Below are positions 34,283 through 46,417 of a stretch of 64,000 nucleotides of DNA, piece by piece. A program made the translations under genes and the position numbers. The DNA comes from Tubulanus polymorphus (taxonomy: Eukaryota > Nemertea > Palaeonemertea > Tubulaniformes > Tubulanidae), in contig NC_134027.1 of assembly GCF_964204645.1 (NCBI RefSeq), positions 26,278,485-26,342,484 of the forward strand, written 5' to 3'. Each line of letters begins with the position of its first letter. Positions within the stretch are counted from its first letter, which is position 1. Below the pieces are notes generated by a model. That model saw only the letters and a list, made by a program, of their open reading frames with translations. It searched no databases and had not been told where the DNA came from.

Positions 34283-34345
34283 CGTGCTAGAATTTGGTAC
34301 GGTGTTTTTGGTCGGGTCAAATTTGGCCCGTATCAAACACGAGCC
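34283..34345 (+). repeat. fragment of the 3.8-kb dispersed repeat
   Basis: GGTCGGGTCAAATTTGGCCC (34310-34329) matches the core of the family seen at 3.8 and 28.1 kb. Confidence 0.4.
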
Positions 34346-34459
34346 TGCGCCGTGGCTTCATGTTCGTTTGAGACATTTCCCTCCCATTTTCTAAGATCCA
34401 CCTCTGTTTTTCATGAAAATCTTGAATACCACGAGAGTTTGTTTCGGGCAATAGTTTAA

Positions 34460-36840
34460 TAATCATATTCCATCTAGGATCGATTGGGGCTGTATTGCAT
34501 TACGTTTCATATATTCATATATATATATACAGGTAATAATAAAGAATTGATTTAATTTAATGGATCACCTATCCAAGGAATTATGTCAGTTACTTCTATA
34601 CAAAACGTTGTAGCGAATTACTAAAACATATGTTACCTATCTAAAGTCTGGGTTATTCAGTGCAGTTGTTAATTTCTGTTAAAAGTTTTCAGTCCGAAGG
34701 ATCAAATTTTAATCATTAGAGATGAAAATAGTAAAACGATATTACGTCGTATTGTACGGAGCATTTTAGGTCCATCTGTTACTAAACCGTATCGACAAAT
34801 ATGATTCTAAACACTTAGACAAGGACTGTAGAAACTGCCATGAAATCGAAATATATAGTAGGGATACTACTATAAATGCTCAATGATTTCAGTAAAGAAG
34901 ATAAATTCACAATAAAGATATCTGGTCATGTGAGCAAATATAATTTTATCAAGCATATCGTAGGTTATGAAACATCAAAGGATGTTTACTATAGGGTTTA
35001 TCTAAGAGAAGCATGCTTAAAGGGTCCCTCGCGGAATTAGAACAGATGGTTCGCTATATGTTCAGCTCTTCAGCAATTATATACTATTTCTTTCTGGATT
35101 TCTGTTCGTTCCTCTTTGAACTCACGGTTTATCGCTAATTTTTATCATCAGACATATTTCGTTTCTGAGCGGAAAATCCGTTCTCCGCAGAAAGCGATGT
35201 TGTATTGGCGATTTTTTGGTAAGATTTGCCATTAACTCAAGGCAAAGATGTACATGTCCTGTAATAACTAACCGTTATAGCATCCAAGACGTCCAGGCCT
35301 CATTAACCCGCGGTAGCTTTTATTATAGCTTCGTGATTAACCTCTCCGAGATCAATACCTCAGTAACTATCCGGATACTTTATAACTTATAGATATATAG
35401 CTAATGATCTTGTGATTAATTGACCGTCGACGGACAGTCAGGAGTTTCCTCGATTCTATGACCACGCTCTCTGTGGAACTGGTATGTACATGGGGAAGTC
35501 GCAATAACACAATAAAGATGAAATTCTAATGTCTCCAATTCACAATAATAATAAACGCCCACGACTCTAGACCTCGGTAAAAGAAAAAGAAAAATCTAAG
35601 ATTATGTAGTTATATAACGTCTTTTCGAATCTTTAAGAAATTACCTCATTATTTTCCCAATATGATTAAATTAAAGGTTATTATGCATTTCCGATGTTTT
35701 TGTCCTGTAACTTGTAAGGGGTATGAAAGTGCATGAATATGAAAGAACAACAGGGCCTTTAGGTCATAAGTTTCTTTAAACTTTACCAAGTCATCCAGCA
35801 TCTTATATTACAATATTTTGTATTCAATTATGCTACTTCTTATTGTTATATTCTTCTTATTAGATCGTAAATAAAATATTATCATTATTACAATTATTAT
35901 TATGTATTAAATGGGCCCTGATTATGTTTTAAACAAGGTATTCATCTTCTTCATTCATGCCAGCTCTTACTTCTAAAACCCATAAAAATGTCATATAAAA
36001 TCATCATCATAAAACCTACACAATATTATTAATACTAATACTAATACTAATCCTTTCTGATGATTATTTTACAAGTTCAACAGGAAACGCTAACAATTGC
36101 GTTCATTATTTCTGTGATGTATACCTGGAGACTATTACGGGACACGTCAACGCGGAGAATAGACGTAGGTGAATAGAGGCTGGACTGTGGTTAGGTATAA
36201 TAACGGGTTTCATTCTATTTGTTTACATCGACCGACAATACGTCCAGTTTCTTCCGGAAAATCAACACTTCCGACAATCTTTTCAAAATCGCCGATGATT
36301 ATTGTAAAAATGTTTGAATAGAATTAGTGAAGCCAGTGTACACTAATCAACAATGACCACCGTCGAAAACTCGAGGCCTTTCCCCATTCACTGGTTCCTA
36401 ATCTAAAAACGTTTAACTAATACTCTCGGGTCTTTTTGCACCCGAGGCACATCGTCTTCATTCTGACAATGAGATCAAACATCGCTTTATGAATATCATA
36501 TCTGCCGATATGATAGCGAAAATATCATTAGTTGACTTCATCCCAACCTCCCGAGCAGACGATCAGAACCTCGTAAAGGTGCCGAAATTATCATAACAAC
36601 ACCTGCTTGAGTAAATGAGTCGTCGAAACATATATGTATATAAATATGGCCTCTTATTATATTTACATTAATCTATTGACCTACATAATTAATATGCACA
36701 GAGGTACAGTGTAGTACTTTACAAGCCAATTAGTCGCGTTTTAATTGAAACAAAGAAAGATGTAATGGAGAGTGACCTTATCCGTATCCAATTACATATT
36801 AGAACAAACCAGTCACGGAATTGAACGTGTCAGAGTCCTA
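34460..36840. other. AT-rich stretch
   Basis: No supported gene. A short (ATACTA)n run lies at 36030-36051. Composition is among the most AT-rich of the non-repeat parts of the window (35570-36050). Confidence 0.4.
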
Positions 36841-36862
36841 TATTTCATACATACATGAAGCA

Positions 36863-36980
36863 TATGTTAGCCGTGGTGGGTTTAAGGGTCTAATCCCAGT
36901 GAACTAGCCAGAGTAGTATGCTAGCTATGATAGATTTAAGGGGTCCGGCCTGGAGGAACTTGCCAGGGCTATTATGCTAG
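36863..36980. repeat. direct duplication, about 55-60-bp unit
   Basis: Two diverged copies (36863-36923, 36918-36980) share TTAG(C), GTGGTGGGTTTAAGGG.TC, GAACTAGCCAGAG and TATGCTAG in order. A small hairpin (AGCT.TCCTTTCTTGAAGAAAGCT) follows at 36987-37011. Confidence 0.55.
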
Positions 36981-37019
36981 TTTCATAGCTGTCCTTTCTT
37001 GAAGAAAGCTATCTTATCT

Positions 37020-40000
37020 TTGGCCCATTCAGGATCGACCTAGCAAAATTGGTTGCGCGATTTGAAAGGCCCCATGACCACCGCACCCAACACCAACATT
37101 ACTCGACAGACAAGCATTTCCTTGTCTAGTTAGATGAAGACCAGGTAGAAATTAAGCCATTCGATCGACAAAATCCTCAAATCCTCAAATCCATCTACTA
37201 CACCGAGCTTGTGGATTCTACTATTTGTAATATACACATTATATACATGTACATTGACCTCCTCAAATCGGTGCAATCAAATCAAACACCGCAGAATACG
37301 AAACTAGAGATAAGGATAAAACGATGGAAGATCTAGCGGTAACAAGCTTCGATGCACACAGGTACATAATCAACAGATTCCGGTAGAGATGCTACAAGTA
37401 CTAGACGAACATTACCGTGTAATCGACATCGGTACGAAAGCCCCTGTTTCATTTCTACCGATCTCATCATGTCATCGCAGACACTCGAATAGCCACTGCT
37501 ATCTTGAATTACAGCGGTTAGCTAAATAAAGTTCAGCTCTCGGCGAGCAGCAGCAGAGAGAGAGAGAGAGAGAGAGAGAAGCAGGTTCTACCTGAGCTGA
37601 TATCAGTCAGCTGCGAAAACTTACTCAAAAATTCCTCTGTTTACCCGTATGCTGCGGCTTCGATGTAAACATTAACAAGAGCTTCAATTATTTCGTCAAT
37701 ACGAAAGATACAGTTTTATACGCGGTACTGGACGATCTGCTGTTCCCTAGTCTTGCACAAGGCCGTCGAGTTGTCTTTTACTGAATGAGCTCTTAACTTT
37801 TTACTGCCTTATTATATGGAATCTTAATAAAATTCTTTTGCATAATTGTTAGGATAAAAATAAGTTGTCTACTTGGAAATGTAGTAAAATGCATCTAACC
37901 CATCAAATTCTCTTCAAAAGCAACGTCCCGCCTAGCCTTCAAAATGCCTTTTCATTGATCAACGATCTGCCCTAACTATGTCGCAAGACCCTCAAAAGTA
38001 GGCCTTGTATCTCAGACTAAGGTATATCTAAAACGTGGACTGTCAATAAAACGGTCAAGTTCTAAACCGTTATTTCTTTCTGGTACTCGTAACTGTTCTG
38101 ACCACAATATCAACACGATTTCATTCAATTCTATTGACGCCGCGTTGAAAGCGGTTTTGGATTCAAATTGAATTCATTATTTGAATTATTTGAAAATAAT
38201 GAAGAGAAACCGTGTTTACAAGAGAACGTGACATCGACAATACAATACACAACCGGCGCAATAGATCAATGGAAATTGAAGCGAGAAAGTTCATTTTCAG
38301 CGAGATAATCCAATTACTGTAAATATGTTATCAATACTGATAAAAAAACACCTAAATACAATATATAGAGTTATAGACTTTGATGCTTCTTCAACACGGG
38401 TATCAGAAACCAGACTCGAAACTAAAAACGTTATAGGAGCTCCATTCATCGGGGTTAGTATTGAAACCGACAGAACCTACGACTATAGTGGTTAGAAAAA
38501 CACCAGCGAGGGGTCTTTGTAAAGCTGGATTTTGATCTTTTACTATGGAAAACCGCTCGGTTCATTCGCTATATTCACAACGCGGTCTAATTCTCGGCGG
38601 ATCGGGTTATGAAAAAATGTCGCATATGTATATTTGCGACTGAAAATGGATTCTAAATCTAATTCCCGTAACAATGTATAAATACAGAACCGTATTCTCC
38701 GTTTTTGTATTAAACAAATAACTAACCTAATAAAGGAATTGCTTTTAACTCTGAAAATAACGCAGAAATTTGACATTTGTTAGAAACGCGCGCTAATGGA
38801 GCGGCTTTTCATTAATAGTCGAAATTGAAAAATAGACGTTTATTGTTCCCGTAATGAATGTGGTTAGGAACATAGATAAATCGACGCACGCGAGATTTGA
38901 TCTTTAAAATAAAGAATTTCAACATGTTGCACGCGCAGCGGCGCTTTTCATCTTTTCACCAACCGAGAGATAAATAGTGAAAAATGAACTACGCGCAAAC
39001 CGCAGTTTGATGAGTTCACGAACTTTCCAAATACATCATCAAAAACAGTGTCGCAAATACCAAACCGCGATGAGGAATCGTTTTAGGAAATATCGGTTAT
39101 TTTGAGAATTGTTCATTAAATGGAAAAGCGAATAAAACACAGATGTCGCTTGTGCAATTTTGTTCATAAACCGCAAATTGACAGACGAATCCATTCATTC
39201 TATATATACACAATAGTGTAGAGGTTATAGTTACACATTTGGACTTATAAATATCTTTATTACGATTTAAAAAAAAAAAAAAACGTTTATCCCTACTTCC
39301 TATGCTCGATAATCAAAATCTAATTCAACAAATCTTTTGAAAACTTCCTTAATAAACTTCGAATATCAATATTGTAAATCGTATTGATAAACTATAGGAA
39401 AAAAACAAAAAATAAACAAAGATTATCAAACTGTTTTGTTTTTACCTTAAGTATGATAAAGTCCATGATCTATATACTCCTACACTTTTCATCCATTATT
39501 GGTTGGTATTTCCTCTTAGTCATTGTAACATAACTCTTCAAATAACCCCCGTAATGAAAGACACAATCGTCACATCCTTCTCATAACGATACACCGACTC
39601 TCAATTAGACAGCGCTGTCTAAATCGCTTTTTCGATCCCTTACGTAATCGCGCCACGTAAAAAAAAAATCTTCCCGAGAACAAACGCGAGATAAATCCAA
39701 AATCCAAACTATTTTTGCTTATCGGAATGAAGATTATATATACTTTAGTAACGATGATATTTCTATATCGCGATTATTTCTATTGCGATTCGAAGATTAT
39801 TTCATCGCTAAGCGAGCGAGAGAGAGAGAGAGAAGAAAGATTGAGAAATCGAATAGCGGTTGATCTCTGTCAGACTAGCGAGGACTAGCCGCGCTATAGG
39901 TCTGTTTGTTATCAATGAGTGTGAATCATATAGTAGTAGTGCGAATGTGTGTACGTATATAAACTAGTTCACCGAGTCACTCACAGGTGGCACCACGCTG
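37020..40000. other. intergenic or intronic stretch
   Basis: (GA)n tracts lie at 37556-37580 and 39818-39834. A poly(A) run lies at 39270-39283. I see no supported gene. Confidence 0.4.
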
Positions 40001-40187
40001 GGTCAAAAGGTGACACAAATATATGTTTTTGACAGGTGTCGCGAGTGTCAGTGTTCATTGGGACACGCGTACGATTTGTTACGGATTCACGCGTAGCCAC
40101 AAAACGTCATCAAATTCGAGTTCCGAGAGGTCACCAGAGCGAATTTACTGTACGATGAAAACAGAAAAAAAGTGCCACAACTTTCAT

Positions 40188-40292
40188 ATCGGTCTAGATT
40201 CCTTCACGATTCTCAACTCGGTCTCAGATTCCTTCGCGAATCTCAACTCGGTTTCAGAGTCCTTCACGATGCTCAAATCGGTCCAAATTCCC
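40188..40292 (+). repeat. 30-bp tandem repeat, 3.5 copies, in a multiple of three
   Basis: The unit, about TTCACGATTCTCAACTCGGT plus CTCAGATTCC, recurs at 30-bp spacing. In one plus frame (within an open run from 40023 to 40334) it reads as a 10-residue repeat (SFTILNSVSD, SFANLNSVSE, SFTMLKSVQI). The period and the absence of stops are compatible with coding but not proof. Confidence 0.7.
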
Positions 40293-40475
40293 TCCAAGAA
40301 TTACGACTATTTTACGTTTCAAACCCAGGATTGATTCGACAATACAGAATAAAGATGTCTCAACATTGCAAATAATTGCTTGTAAAAATGACAACAATAC
40401 AATGAGCTTATCATTAAACCAACTCTTATCAGTTCCCACGTTGACCATGTACTTAACCGTCGATCTTATCGTTAA

Positions 40476-40709
40476 CCGACACGACAGGTAAGCGTTGACC
40501 GCCTGCACCGAAATGAACTCGCCGTTTCGAGCCGAACGAACGAGACTTTCCCTCCGCAGCAGCCGAAACAAGAGAAATCGTTTTACTCGCAGACGACGGC
40601 GATGAAATATTCGCGGAAATTCACAGCCCAATTTTACCGATTATTCTCTCCTGGAAATAAGACAGACACGACTACTGACACAGTTCCTTCATTTCGAAAC
40701 ATTCGTTAA
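40476..40709 (+). CDS. candidate coding exon without its own ATG start
   Basis: Frame open for 77 codons from just after TAA (40473-40475) to TAA at 40707-40709. Possible acceptors are CGACACGACAG ending at 40487 and a pyrimidine-rich ACTTTCCCTCCGCAG ending near 40560. From the latter the reading is QPKQEKSFYSQTTAMKYSRK, then FTAQFYRLFSPGNKTDTTTD. The zone is CpG-rich relative to its flanks. A donor-like AG|GTAAGC at 40487/40488 points to other splice possibilities, and the minus strand is also open. Not recognised. Confidence 0.25.
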   Translation, partial: PTRQVSVDRLHRNELAVSSRTNETFPPQQPKQEKSFYSQTTAMKYSRKFTAQFYRLFSPGNKTDTTTDTVPSFRNIR

Positions 40710-41034
40710 AATTCGTCGTCAGCCAAAGCGCCGAGTAGAGAGAGAATGTAACGATCAATTCAGCACGTCTCCATTCATAAATCCATGCACCAAAAGTCCG
40801 CATCACATGTTGCTGCAGTTGAATACTGTAAGATCGAAAGATCCGGTTTTCTGGTCCAGAAATCACGTTATTACGCAACTTATTCCACGATGAGTCTCTT
40901 AATAACACCGTAAAGACCGATATAATCAAGCGGTTGACCTAAGCGCGCTTTAATCAACCCGGGACAAAATCCTGCGACGGTATCTGAAGCTTAGCAGCGT
41001 GCATGCATCCCCCGCGCGCGAGATCCCGGTACGT

Positions 41035-41040
41035 TATAAA
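41035..41040 (+). promoter_or_regulatory. possible TATA box
   Basis: TATAAA lies just after a CpG-rich block (CCCCCGCGCGCGAGATCCCG), followed by pyrimidine-rich sequence with (CT)n at 41130-41150. The spacing suits a core promoter for a plus-strand transcript starting near 41065. No exon has been established downstream. Confidence 0.2.
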
Positions 41041-41589
41041 GCCAGGGTTAGGATATTGTGAGTCATATTTCTCGAGTAGAAAGATCTCCCAAGCGCGCTG
41101 TGCGACGACTAGACACGGATCTCGTCTCGCTCCCTCCCTCTCTCTCTCTCAACGGGACCGCACGCCAGTAAATCTTCAGCGTCGAACTCTAATTTATCAT
41201 CGGATCTCGACAGCCCGAGAACTTCTGCTGTTGCCACAACCGGAGACAATCCACCGAACAATCAATTCGATAGGATTTGTTTACTCGAACGCGAATTAAA
41301 AAAAATATCATGTTTAACTACGAATTAAACTGAGCTCTCTGCTGAGGCGGTGCATGCGCGCTAAAAGCCGCCAAATCTCATATTACGTAACCTTTTAAAA
41401 ATACGCTTTATTTGGCTTTAAATCGAAAACTATCAAATCCACATGAAATAAAAGCGTATATTCCGCACAGGGATCCACGATATTATCCACGATATTGATT
41501 ATAATTTGTTCAATTCGATTTTCGTTCTTAAAATAGGGATTGTCCCCATTATTTATTTATTTGGCTGGTAAATTTTGTTTGATTTTTCG

Positions 41590-41670
41590 ATTGAGTGTCC
41601 CTTACAGACCCACCACACCTGCCGGGAGCGAAACAGGGGGTTCAAATCGATTTTAGAGTCATTAGCTGCA
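41590..41670 (-). repeat. family A 3' fragment, inverted
   Basis: The minus strand gives AACCCCCTGTTTCGCTCCCG, GCAGGTGTGGTGGGTCTG and TAAGGGACAC, the conserved end of repeat family A. Confidence 0.5.
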
Positions 41671-41679
41671 TTTGAATCT

Positions 41680-42265
41680 ATCGGAATGAAAAGTTAGTGT
41701 AGAGAGAGAGAGTCAGTTGTAAATAATATACGCGTCAGCTCAGCGTACTACATAGATTTGTAAAATGTATAATGCACAATCGGCCTCTTCACTAGTGGAT
41801 TTCTGATTTCTACATGTCAAATTGGCCGCTTATATCACGCACTTGTCTAACATCTCGCGATAACGTTCCGGATGTACATATGATTCATGCATGTTTGTTT
41901 CAGGACCACTTCTTATTGATCTGGCTTTCATGCATAGTTAATAGCAATTAAACCGACCCTCAAACCTTTCATTTACTGCTAATTTACTTTTTATTCTCAT
42001 TATTCAATTCGTTTCCGCGACGAAACTCTCGGATATTACGCATCCATATGCTATACGGGTTGTGGTGAATACCTGTCAATAGGGTGGCGCCCTTGGAACT
42101 GCGGCTCAACACTTCTGAGCTGAAATATTTCTACCCAAGGTCTTACATCTTAAAAATGAAGTGCTTTTAGTAGCAGGGACCTAGTTACACAGTTCATGGC
42201 TAAGTTTGACTCAAATTAACTCGTTTCCGATATAATTATGAAATCTTGAGTTCAATCCTTACTCT
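41680..42265. other. non-coding stretch before the 85-bp array
   Basis: I see no gene. A short GA run lies at 41701-41712. Confidence 0.4.
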
Positions 42266-42266
42266 G

Positions 42267-43285
42267 ATTCACAACCATGGCCCAACAAGGTTTCACAACT
42301 GTGGTCCCACCAGTTGTTGGTTTTATAACTGTGGATCCACCAGTTGTTGGTTTCACAACCATGGCCCAACAAGGTTTCACAACCGTGGTCCCACCAGTTG
42401 TTGGTTTCATAACTGCGGATCCACCAGTTGTTGGTTTCACAACCATGGCCCAACAAGGTTTCACACACTATGGTTCCACTAGTTGTTGGTTTCATAACTG
42501 TGGATCCACCAGTTGTTGGTTTCACAACCATGGCCCAACAAGGTTTCACACACTATGGTTCCACTAGTTGTTGGTTTCACAACTGTGGATCCACCAGTTG
42601 TTGGTTTCACAACCATGGCCCAACAAGGTTTCACACACTATGGTTCCACTAGTTGTTGGTTTCATAACTGCGGATCCACCAGTTGTTGGTTTCACAACCA
42701 TGGCCCAACAAGGTTTCACACACTATGGTTCCACTAGTTGTTGGTTTCACAACTGTAGATCCACCAGTTGTTGGTTTCACAACCATGGCCCAACAAGGTT
42801 TCACACACTATGGTTCCACTAGTTGTTGGTTTCATAACTGTGGATCCACCAGTTGTTGGTTTCACAACCATGGCCCAACAAGGTTTCACACACTATGGTT
42901 CCACTAGTTGTTGGTTTCACAACTGTGGATCCACCAGTTGTTGGTTTCACAACCATGGCCCAACAAGGTTTCACACACTATGGTTCCACTAGTTGTTGGT
43001 TTCACAACTGTGGATCCACCAGTTGTTGGTTTCACAACCATGGCCCAACAAGGTTTCACACACTATGGTTCCACTAGTTGTTGGTTTCACAACTGTGGAT
43101 CCACCAGTTGTTGGTTTCACAACCATGGCCCAACAAGGTTTCACACACTATGGTTCCACTAGTTGTTGGTTTCACAACTGTGGATCCACCAGTTGTTGGT
43201 TTCACAACCATGGTTCAACAATTCAAGGTTTGACAACACCTGTGGTTCCACCAGTTGTCGGTTTCACAACCATGGTTCGATCAGT
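42267..43285. repeat. 84/85-bp composite minisatellite, about 11 units
   Basis: Each unit has three related parts of about 30, 30 and 24 bp, built from GTTTCACAAC..TGG, CCACCAGTTGTTG and CATGGCCCAACAAG. The first two units are 84 bp and keep one frame open (28 residues: MAQQGFTTVVPPVVG, FITVDPPVVGFTT). Later units are 85 bp because of a one-base insertion (TTTCACACACTATGG), and they carry CACTAG. The edge unit at 43225-43285 again reads TTPVVPPVVGFTTM. Overlapping open frames on both strands come from the array. Confidence 0.95.
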
Positions 43286-43422
43286 TGTTGACTTTGTCTC
43301 TGACTTCCAATTTATAGTGCATTTATATGTTTTACAATCTAGAACTACAAGTGTGGAATACTGACTGCGGGTCCTTCTCGTCGAAATTCTATGATTGCCT
43401 TTTTGCAATGAAAGCACTCCAG

Positions 43423-43619
43423 GATTTACCGACGAAATTAAGAGATCATTAACTCTAATAGTAAACCAGTATCTTATTGAGGCTTACACTGAAGAATCGT
43501 GGCGCCAACATCGACGACCGAGAATAAATTCATATTTACAAGAAATTATCACGGCATGTAAAATATCGAATTCGAGCTCGTCGAGTCGACGACGACGGCG
43601 CAGATATTCAGACAGATAA
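43423..43619 (+). CDS. candidate terminal coding exon
   Basis: The frame is open from 43395 to TAA (43617-43619) with no ATG. A pyrimidine-containing acceptor (TTTTTGCAATGAAAGCACTC then CAG) ends at 43422. The product would read FTDEIKRSLTLIVNQYLIEA with a helical, amphipathic look, and ends in a Ser run and Arg run (SSSSSRRRRRR). No family is recognised. The adjacent 85-bp array opens a frame too but is separated by stops. Confidence 0.28.
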
Positions 43620-44036
43620 AACCGGCGAGAATTAAACCATACGAAATAACAAGCGACGTGTTTCTTTTAGCCAATTTAAGCGTGATCAAAGAGCGGTATA
43701 TATTCGAGATCATTTAGATGTTCTATAAATGTTTCAAATGTCATTCTGTGGGAACCAGACACGCCCTGCAGGTGGTCGCCTATTATATGTAAGTTCAGTA
43801 ACTTTGAACTGAGTCGAGTCTTTATGCCTCTCAGCGGTTTGCTTATTTAATTCCCGCGACGAGCCGATAATAACTACTGAAAAAAAACCGCAAATCTCTT
43901 CACGGGATAATTAACGAATCGACTGTTGCCAAACAAGGGACGTTTGACTTTCTTAGAATTGTGTGTAACGATATTTTAAGAGTTGCCTATTTTGATCCCG
44001 AGAGAATAGACCCTCTGATTAATTTTGATTCGATTT

Positions 44037-44110
44037 GGTGTCCTTTACAAGACCACCACACCTGCCCACCTTAAACTGGGGATTTCATTTTGAAATTAAA
44101 AACCGAAGTA
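44037..44110 (-). repeat. family A 3' fragment, inverted
   Basis: The minus strand gives GGCAGGTGTGGTGGTCTTGT and AAAGGACACC, as at 41.6 kb. It overlaps the start of an otherwise unsupported open frame (44035-44361), which I do not annotate as a gene. Confidence 0.5.
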
Positions 44111-44900
44111 AAGATATAGTCGGAAGGTCAGTGTTGATTGAATTTTTTTATTCGAATCGAAGTTGGAGAGTTGCCTATTTTAGAAATAATCTGCCCGGAC
44201 CAACCGCCGCGATGACCATAATGTATATGCTTGACCCTAAAAACCCAAAATATGCTCTTCAACTTTCCCTCCATTTTCATCCGAGACATTTCCATAAACA
44301 ACACAAAGAACATAATGAATATTTGAACTTTGTACGAAACGGTGACATTAAACAGTTGTAAAGATGCTGAAATAATCTACTAAACATGTTTCAGTGTCGT
44401 GTCTCGTGTAGTTAACATTCGCTGTGTATCGTTAGCGGCTTGTTGAGATTTGTCGCATCAATTTAGATTAGCGACGAACAACATTCTCAAGTCGAAGATG
44501 TAAATAATATATGGGCGTTGGTTGAATGTGATAAACGATCTTTGTAAGCAGATATCGCCATATTTATTACTTAGTACCGTCTTAGAAGGTCGTCTAAATA
44601 AGTTATGTGAGTATATGTTCGACAGGACCGAAGTAGGTGACAGTTCGGTATTACCTTATTAAATCATTGCTGGAATGCAATGTCTACAATAGACACTTCA
44701 TACTGGATCAGAATTGATAACACTTTACACAATAAAGGCAAAGATCCATATATGATAGCTTTACAGTTCCTAAGACAGATGATATATTTTTTCTAATGAA
44801 ATTTCCATAGAATACATGAGTTTTTTTCGAACAACTAGATAGCGTGACTTGTCAACTTCTATCAAAAATCTACTCTAACTTAAAGTTGTTATCCACTTAC

Positions 44901-45065
44901 CGCAGTAGGATCCGTCGAGACGAGCGTCTGAATTTTCTGAACTTCGATAAGTAAGAGATTTAAAAACTGAAATGCTTTAGAGCGAAAAACACTTGTTACT
45001 GAGATACTGCGGGTATCTATGACTAAGTTGTTGCGTGCGAGTTTGAAATCGATGTTCACGTATAT
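44901..45065 (-). CDS. candidate internal coding exon, 55 codons in phase 0
   Basis: On the minus strand the segment is bounded by a good donor (ACTGCG|GTAAGTGG at 44901/44900) and a fair acceptor (GTTTCCTTGTGAG before 45065), and is open throughout, starting and ending at codon boundaries. It reads IYVNIDFKLARNNLVIDTRS, then a hydrophobic, helical part FLNLLLIEVQKIQTLVSTDP. An alternative acceptor (GCATTTCAG) would give a 22-codon exon. No family is recognised and neighbouring exons are not identified. Confidence 0.32.
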
Positions 45066-45371
45066 CTCACAAGGAAACACGACGCATCTCTAATTAATTA
45101 TCAAGTTATATCCTAGGTTTAGTCAGCTGCTGATACTTCGGTGACAAAATCACCCCCGAGGCTTATCGATATAGAACGCCGCGCAGTATCTGTATCTTAT
45201 ACACGAGTTGAACCCCGGATCTCGATGAATAATGAATATGATTAAATACAGAGAAAACATTTTTCAAAAGGCGACATTCAATCTCTTATAGTGCGCCGCC
45301 ATTGCATCTTTCAGCGATGCGCGTAAGCGTGAAGGCTTCGTAAATGACTAGATCTGTGTACATAAAAATGA

Positions 45372-45585
45372 TACGAGACAAAAACCGCAATAAATCAGCC
45401 AAAGATGAAAAGTTCTTGAGAAAAATGTTTATATATTTGAGCATTGTTTCAGCTGCAGACTTTACCAGCAATTATCAGGCGTGCTGATGATGGCTAATAT
45501 TCTTAAGCCCGAAACGTTGCTCAAATAAACTTTTTACTCAAGGACTTTACATTTTAGACTGAATTTATTGTCGTATTTTCTCGTA
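45372..45585. mobile_element. older, diverged copy of the 15.7-kb inverted-repeat element
   Basis: It has the same layout: left arm 45372-45480 and right arm 45483-45585, imperfectly complementary. The right arm keeps CTGATGATGGCTAATA, TTAAGCCCGAAACGTTGC and TCAAATAAAC. The left arm has mutated core residues (CTGATAA on the minus strand; GAAACAATGC in place of GAAACGTTGC). Ends (ACAATAAATTCAG-like) also match the young copy. Confidence 0.65.
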
Positions 45586-45589
45586 TATT

Positions 45590-46415
45590 CATCTTACGCG
45601 GATATCGTGTATCTTTCTGACTTAACAAAGATTATGCCTGATCAAATGAAAATGCCACAAATGATGAAAAATCTTGTTTTTATCTTTTATAACATTCTCC
45701 GGATTTTGCCTCTATTTTACTTCATCTTCGAAATGAATAAAAACATTGACTCTATCGTCACACCTGAGATCCTTTAGTTCAGGGTTACGATTCAAAGATT
45801 GTAGCATCTAGAAGACTATGTTGTATCTAGAAGACTCTATTTTGCGGGACCCTCCGTATTTAAATACATTTATTGCACATTACTTGAAAGCAGATCTAAG
45901 CGAACATAGAAAATGATGATTTTAGACTTTTATCAAGGTCATGTATTCAAATCTTCCACAAATAACACTGACAAGTTCGTTCGATAACTAATGGAGTTCG
46001 GTACTAGAGATTTGATAGATCCGAGCCCGAGGCAAATTTTGAATTCAAAAACGAAAGAATGAATTGATTGAAAACAAAAAACAAGTAATAACAGGGAATT
46101 AGACGCACAAGGTGTGGTCTCTGACGAAACGGGAAACCATCGGATGCACCGGATAAATCAATGAGGACAATCAGATAAATTAACCGTTAAAATCTGACTT
46201 GCAACAGGAAAAATCGCGCGCACGCCGAAGAAACACCGGACACGAAGAAACAACCTGCGTGTAACAGAAACACGGAAATATTTGTCAGACGACGCGAATT
46301 GATTGAAAATGATGAATAGCTACAATCAAACAATTTACAGCATCACGAGTAAATGTGATCAAATCAATGTTTATTTAATGGTTTTGAATTACGGGGTCAT
46401 CACCCGCGATAGAAT
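45590..46415. other. intergenic or intronic stretch
   Basis: No supported gene; a Met-rich open frame at 45568-45777 has no supporting signals. Confidence 0.35.
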
Positions 46416-46417
46416 CA

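Noticed and set aside
42246-43364. More than ten overlapping open frames on both strands
   Set aside because: They come from one 84/85-bp array with few stops; only the possible ancestral reading is discussed as a finding.
44035-44361. 108-codon open frame
   Set aside because: Its first part lies in a family A repeat and nothing supports a start or splice site.
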